Of a stretch of 64,000 nucleotides of DNA, positions 63,275-64,000 are shown one piece after another. The notes beneath the pieces were generated by a model. That model searched no databases. It saw only the letters and a list, made by a program, of their open reading frames with translations, and was not told where the DNA came from. The stretch is from NCBI RefSeq assembly GCF_030014915.1, contig NZ_JAGIXS010000001.1, forward strand, positions 1,240,001 through 1,304,000. The letters are read 5' to 3'. A program made the position numbers and the translations under genes. The first letter of the stretch is position 1; each line of letters starts with the position of its first letter. Source of the DNA: Pelomonas sp. V22 (GTDB lineage: Bacteria; Pseudomonadota; Gammaproteobacteria; Burkholderiales; Burkholderiaceae_C).

Positions 63275-63300
63275 AAAGCCCGCCGGCAAAGCGGCGGGCT
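63271..63300 (-). terminator. Rho-independent terminator of the TonB-receptor gene
   Basis: Perfect 9-bp stem AGCCCGCCG (63277-63285) and CGGCGGGCT (63292-63300), followed on the minus strand by TTTTTAT. It starts 25 bases after the receptor stop and overlaps the end of the convergent hyi gene. Confidence 0.9.
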
Positions 63301-63324
63301 GGTTGCTCAAGACGAGCGGGACGC

Positions 63325-64000
63325 TCAGAACTCGTAGCGGGCCGTGATGCGCGCGGAGCGCGGGGCCTGGAAGTCCGTGGGCTGGCGGTAGTTCGGATTG
63401 AACTTCACGCTGGCCTGGTCGGCGGGCTTGGCGCTGTACTGCAGGTCGGTGTTGGCGCGGCTGAAGTCCTTGCCCTGGTTGACCTCGGTGTAGCGCTGCG
63501 CATTGAACAGGTTGAACACATCCAGCTGGAAGGTCAGCTTGCCATCGGCCAGTGCGGGCATGAAGGCAATGTTGAGGTTGGCCGAGTAGGTCCAGGGCGT
63601 GTTGCCCATGGTGCCGCGCTGCGTCAGGTGCGTCTTCTTGTCGTCGCCCAGGCAGTAGTAGGACGAAGCGCTGCCGTAGTCCTTGGACCCTTGGTGCTGG
63701 TCGGTCTTGGCGTAGTCGGCCACCGTGTTGGGGACGAAGCCATTGCAGCTGGTCGGGCGCCCCGCACTGGCGATCACGTTGCCACCGACACGCCAGCTGT
63801 CGCTCAGCTGGTAGACGCCGTAGGCCTTCAGCACGTGGCGGCGGTCGTTGGGCCCGGGGCCATCGCTGCCGTGGGTGAAGGAGGCGAAGTCGAAGTCCTG
63901 CGTCGCGCCGGCGTCGACCTGGTTCAGGTCGGACTGCACATAGCCCTCGGCCGTGCCCGTCTGCTTGGACCAGACGTAGGAGCCGCCGAGGCTCCACTGC
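63325..64000 (-). CDS. TonB-dependent receptor, C-terminal part (5' end outside window)
   Basis: The frame is open from the window edge to the stop at 63325, giving about 225 residues. The segment reads as outer-membrane barrel strands: WSLGGSYVWSKQTGTAEGYV, GPNDRRHVLKAYGVYQLSD, WTYSANLNIAFMPALADGKL, FQLDVFNLFNAQRYTEVNQG and the end ITARYEF with terminal Phe. The DVFNLFN motif and the final strand are typical of TonB-dependent receptors, especially the Oar-like group with large barrels. The plug domain and ligand cannot be seen. Confidence 0.88.
   Translation of the reverse strand, partial: QWSLGGSYVWSKQTGTAEGYVQSDLNQVDAGATQDFDFASFTHGSDGPGPNDRRHVLKAYGVYQLSDSWRVGGNVIASAGRPTSCNGFVPNTVADYAKTDQHQGSKDYGSASSYYCLGDDKKTHLTQRGTMGNTPWTYSANLNIAFMPALADGKLTFQLDVFNLFNAQRYTEVNQGKDFSRANTDLQYSAKPADQASVKFNPNYRQPTDFQAPRSARITARYEF

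Overview
This 64-kb window is high-GC chromosomal DNA from a Gram-negative betaproteobacterium. It is most likely from the Burkholderiales, in or near the Roseateles/Rubrivivax/Leptothrix group. That placement is inferred from gene content: a caa3-type cytochrome oxidase operon with SURF1, CtaA, CtaB, CtaG, DUF2909 and DUF2970 partners, the rhodanese-grxC-secB-gpsA-trmL neighbourhood, DUF4148 and DUF3108 proteins, and a WlbABC-type nucleotide-sugar cluster. No tRNA, rRNA, CRISPR array, insertion sequence or prophage was seen. Genes are packed tightly, many with 4-base start/stop overlaps.

Region 1 (1-6.4 kb): the end of a type II secretion operon, running gspI (cut off), gspJ, gspK, then gspL-, gspM- and gspN/C-like genes, and last a lipoprotein secretin gspD.

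Region 2 (6.5-26.7 kb): surface polysaccharide synthesis. It holds an OafA-like O-acyltransferase with an SGNH domain, five glycosyltransferase-type genes, two methyltransferases, two hexapeptide acyltransferases, two Wzx-like flippases, a PglF/WbpM-type 4,6-dehydratase, a PglE-type aminotransferase, a PglC/WcaJ-type initiating sugar transferase, and wlbA-wlbB-wlbC. The last three should make a 2,3-diacetamido-2,3-dideoxy-uronic acid precursor. A VapBC-like toxin-antitoxin pair with an operator-like repeat lies in the middle. No Wzy-like polymerase was recognised.

Region 3 (26.7-41.1 kb): mainly core genes. They are lysS, a three-repeat DUF4148 protein, enoyl-CoA hydratase, DUF3108, an M61 peptidase, DUF3429, dsbC, a UbiH-family monooxygenase, ychF, a MASE1-CHASE-PAS hybrid histidine kinase followed by an orphan cheW, and rpoH. 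A perfect CIRCE inverted repeat overlaps the rpoH promoter, which predicts HrcA control of sigma-32.

Region 4 (41.1-50.3 kb): the aa3/caa3 cytochrome c oxidase cluster: sco1, ctaB, ctaA, a membrane-anchored assembly-associated protein, SURF1, DUF2909, ctaE, DUF2970, ctaG, a 38-residue membrane protein, ctaD and ctaC.

Region 5 (50.5-64 kb): a bioC-like methyltransferase divergent from comF, then trmL, gpsA, secB, grxC, rhodanese, an MCP, a PstS-like protein, a porin, gpmA, a SnoaL-like protein, an OmpR-type two-component system whose kinase has an apparent frameshift, a hydroxypyruvate-isomerase-family gene, and the C-terminal part of a TonB-dependent receptor cut by the window edge.
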